From assembly GCA_020853295.1 (NCBI GenBank), contig JADYZD010000150.1:1-38082 (forward strand): a stretch of DNA of 38,082 bases, given 5' to 3'. Both the position numbers and the translations under genes were made by a program. Within the stretch, counting starts at the first letter, position 1, and each line of letters starts with the position of its first letter. Shown in pieces: positions 36,024-38,082 of this stretch. Source of the DNA: Bacteroidia bacterium. GTDB lineage: Bacteria > Bacteroidota > Bacteroidia > NS11-12g > UBA955. The notes below the pieces were generated by a model. It had not been told where the DNA came from. It made no database searches and saw only the letters and a list, made by a program, of their open reading frames with translations.

Positions 36024-36081
36024 ATTCTATATGGCACGAAAGTGGGGAATAAGGGTAAAACAACCTTAAACTATAGAATAT

Positions 36082-38006
<1,925 letters not shown>

Positions 38007-38011
38007 GCAGA

Positions 38012-38041
38012 CCGTAGAACTTTTGCAAAAAGTTCCTACGG
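38012..38041. terminator. Strong hairpin after groEL, possible terminator or part of a dispersed repeat
   Basis: CCGTAGAACTTTT pairs with AAAAGTTCCTACGG around a short loop, giving a 13-bp stem with one bulged C. It begins 6 bases after the groEL stop. There is no downstream T-run, so intrinsic termination is uncertain. Confidence 0.5.
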
Positions 38042-38042
38042 G

Positions 38043-38082
38043 TCGCTTATCCTCGAGTGAAGCGCAGCGGAACCTCGGGATG
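38043..38082. repeat. Palindromic, higher-GC repeat-like element at the window edge
   Basis: CCTCGAG (38051-38057) and CCTCGGG (38073-38079) flank GAAGCGCAGCGGAA; CGAG pairs with CTCG. It is visibly more GC-rich than the surrounding DNA. It resembles dispersed intergenic palindromes, but no second copy was noticed here and the element is cut by the edge. Confidence 0.35.

Noticed and set aside
36026..36048. Sigma-54 promoter before groES
   Set aside because: TGGCACG fits the -24 element, but the -12 position reads TGGG instead of TTGC, lacking the invariant C.

Overview
The window looks like a chromosomal segment of a member of the Bacteroidota. Two giant secreted proteins end in the type-B C-terminal sorting domain of the type IX secretion system. 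Several genes are preceded by the phylum's -7 promoter element (TAnnTTTG), in four cases with a TTG/TTTG element about 18-22 bases upstream. TTG start codons occur, and many proteins carry lipoprotein or Sec signals. Nothing resembles a phage, plasmid, transposon or CRISPR array, and no stretch over 300 bases lacks a gene.

Layout. 1-3.6 kb (minus): a probable two-gene unit, an M49-type zinc peptidase then a Prc/Tsp-like S41 protease whose 3' end appears frameshifted at the window edge. 3.7-6.8 kb (plus): a GNAT/FemAB-like acyltransferase, an exported bleomycin-hydrolase-like cysteine peptidase, a 44-residue lipoprotein and a low-molecular-weight tyrosine phosphatase. 6.8-16.1 kb: two adjacent paralogous adhesin-like proteins of about 1,540 residues, 11 bp apart. 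16.1-18.3 kb: an LpxH-like phosphoesterase and a MurG/GT28-like glycosyltransferase, whose 3' end overlaps a convergent small membrane protein gene. 18.4-22.4 kb: alanine dehydrogenase with a clear terminator, an alpha/beta hydrolase, an exported barrel-like protein and Kdo transferase (waaA). 22.4-26.4 kb: a fatty-acid-hydroxylase-superfamily membrane protein and an AsmA-like protein.

26.4-31.6 kb (minus): one 1,715-residue signalling protein, with a kinase-like domain lacking the usual catalytic Asp, a STAND/AAA ATPase, a helical-repeat region, a GAF domain and a class III adenylate cyclase. 31.7-35.9 kb: a heme/peroxide gene group, made of an internally duplicated membrane-spanning protein and a DyP-type peroxidase (plus), convergent with a catalase-like heme protein and a SnoaL/NTF2-like protein (minus). 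36.1-38.0 kb: groES-groEL, followed by palindromic repeat-like DNA at the right edge.

The most unusual parts are the heme/peroxide group next to the multidomain cyclase, and the tandem giant adhesins with a repeated paired-cysteine pattern. All functions are read from motifs by eye; no database search was possible.
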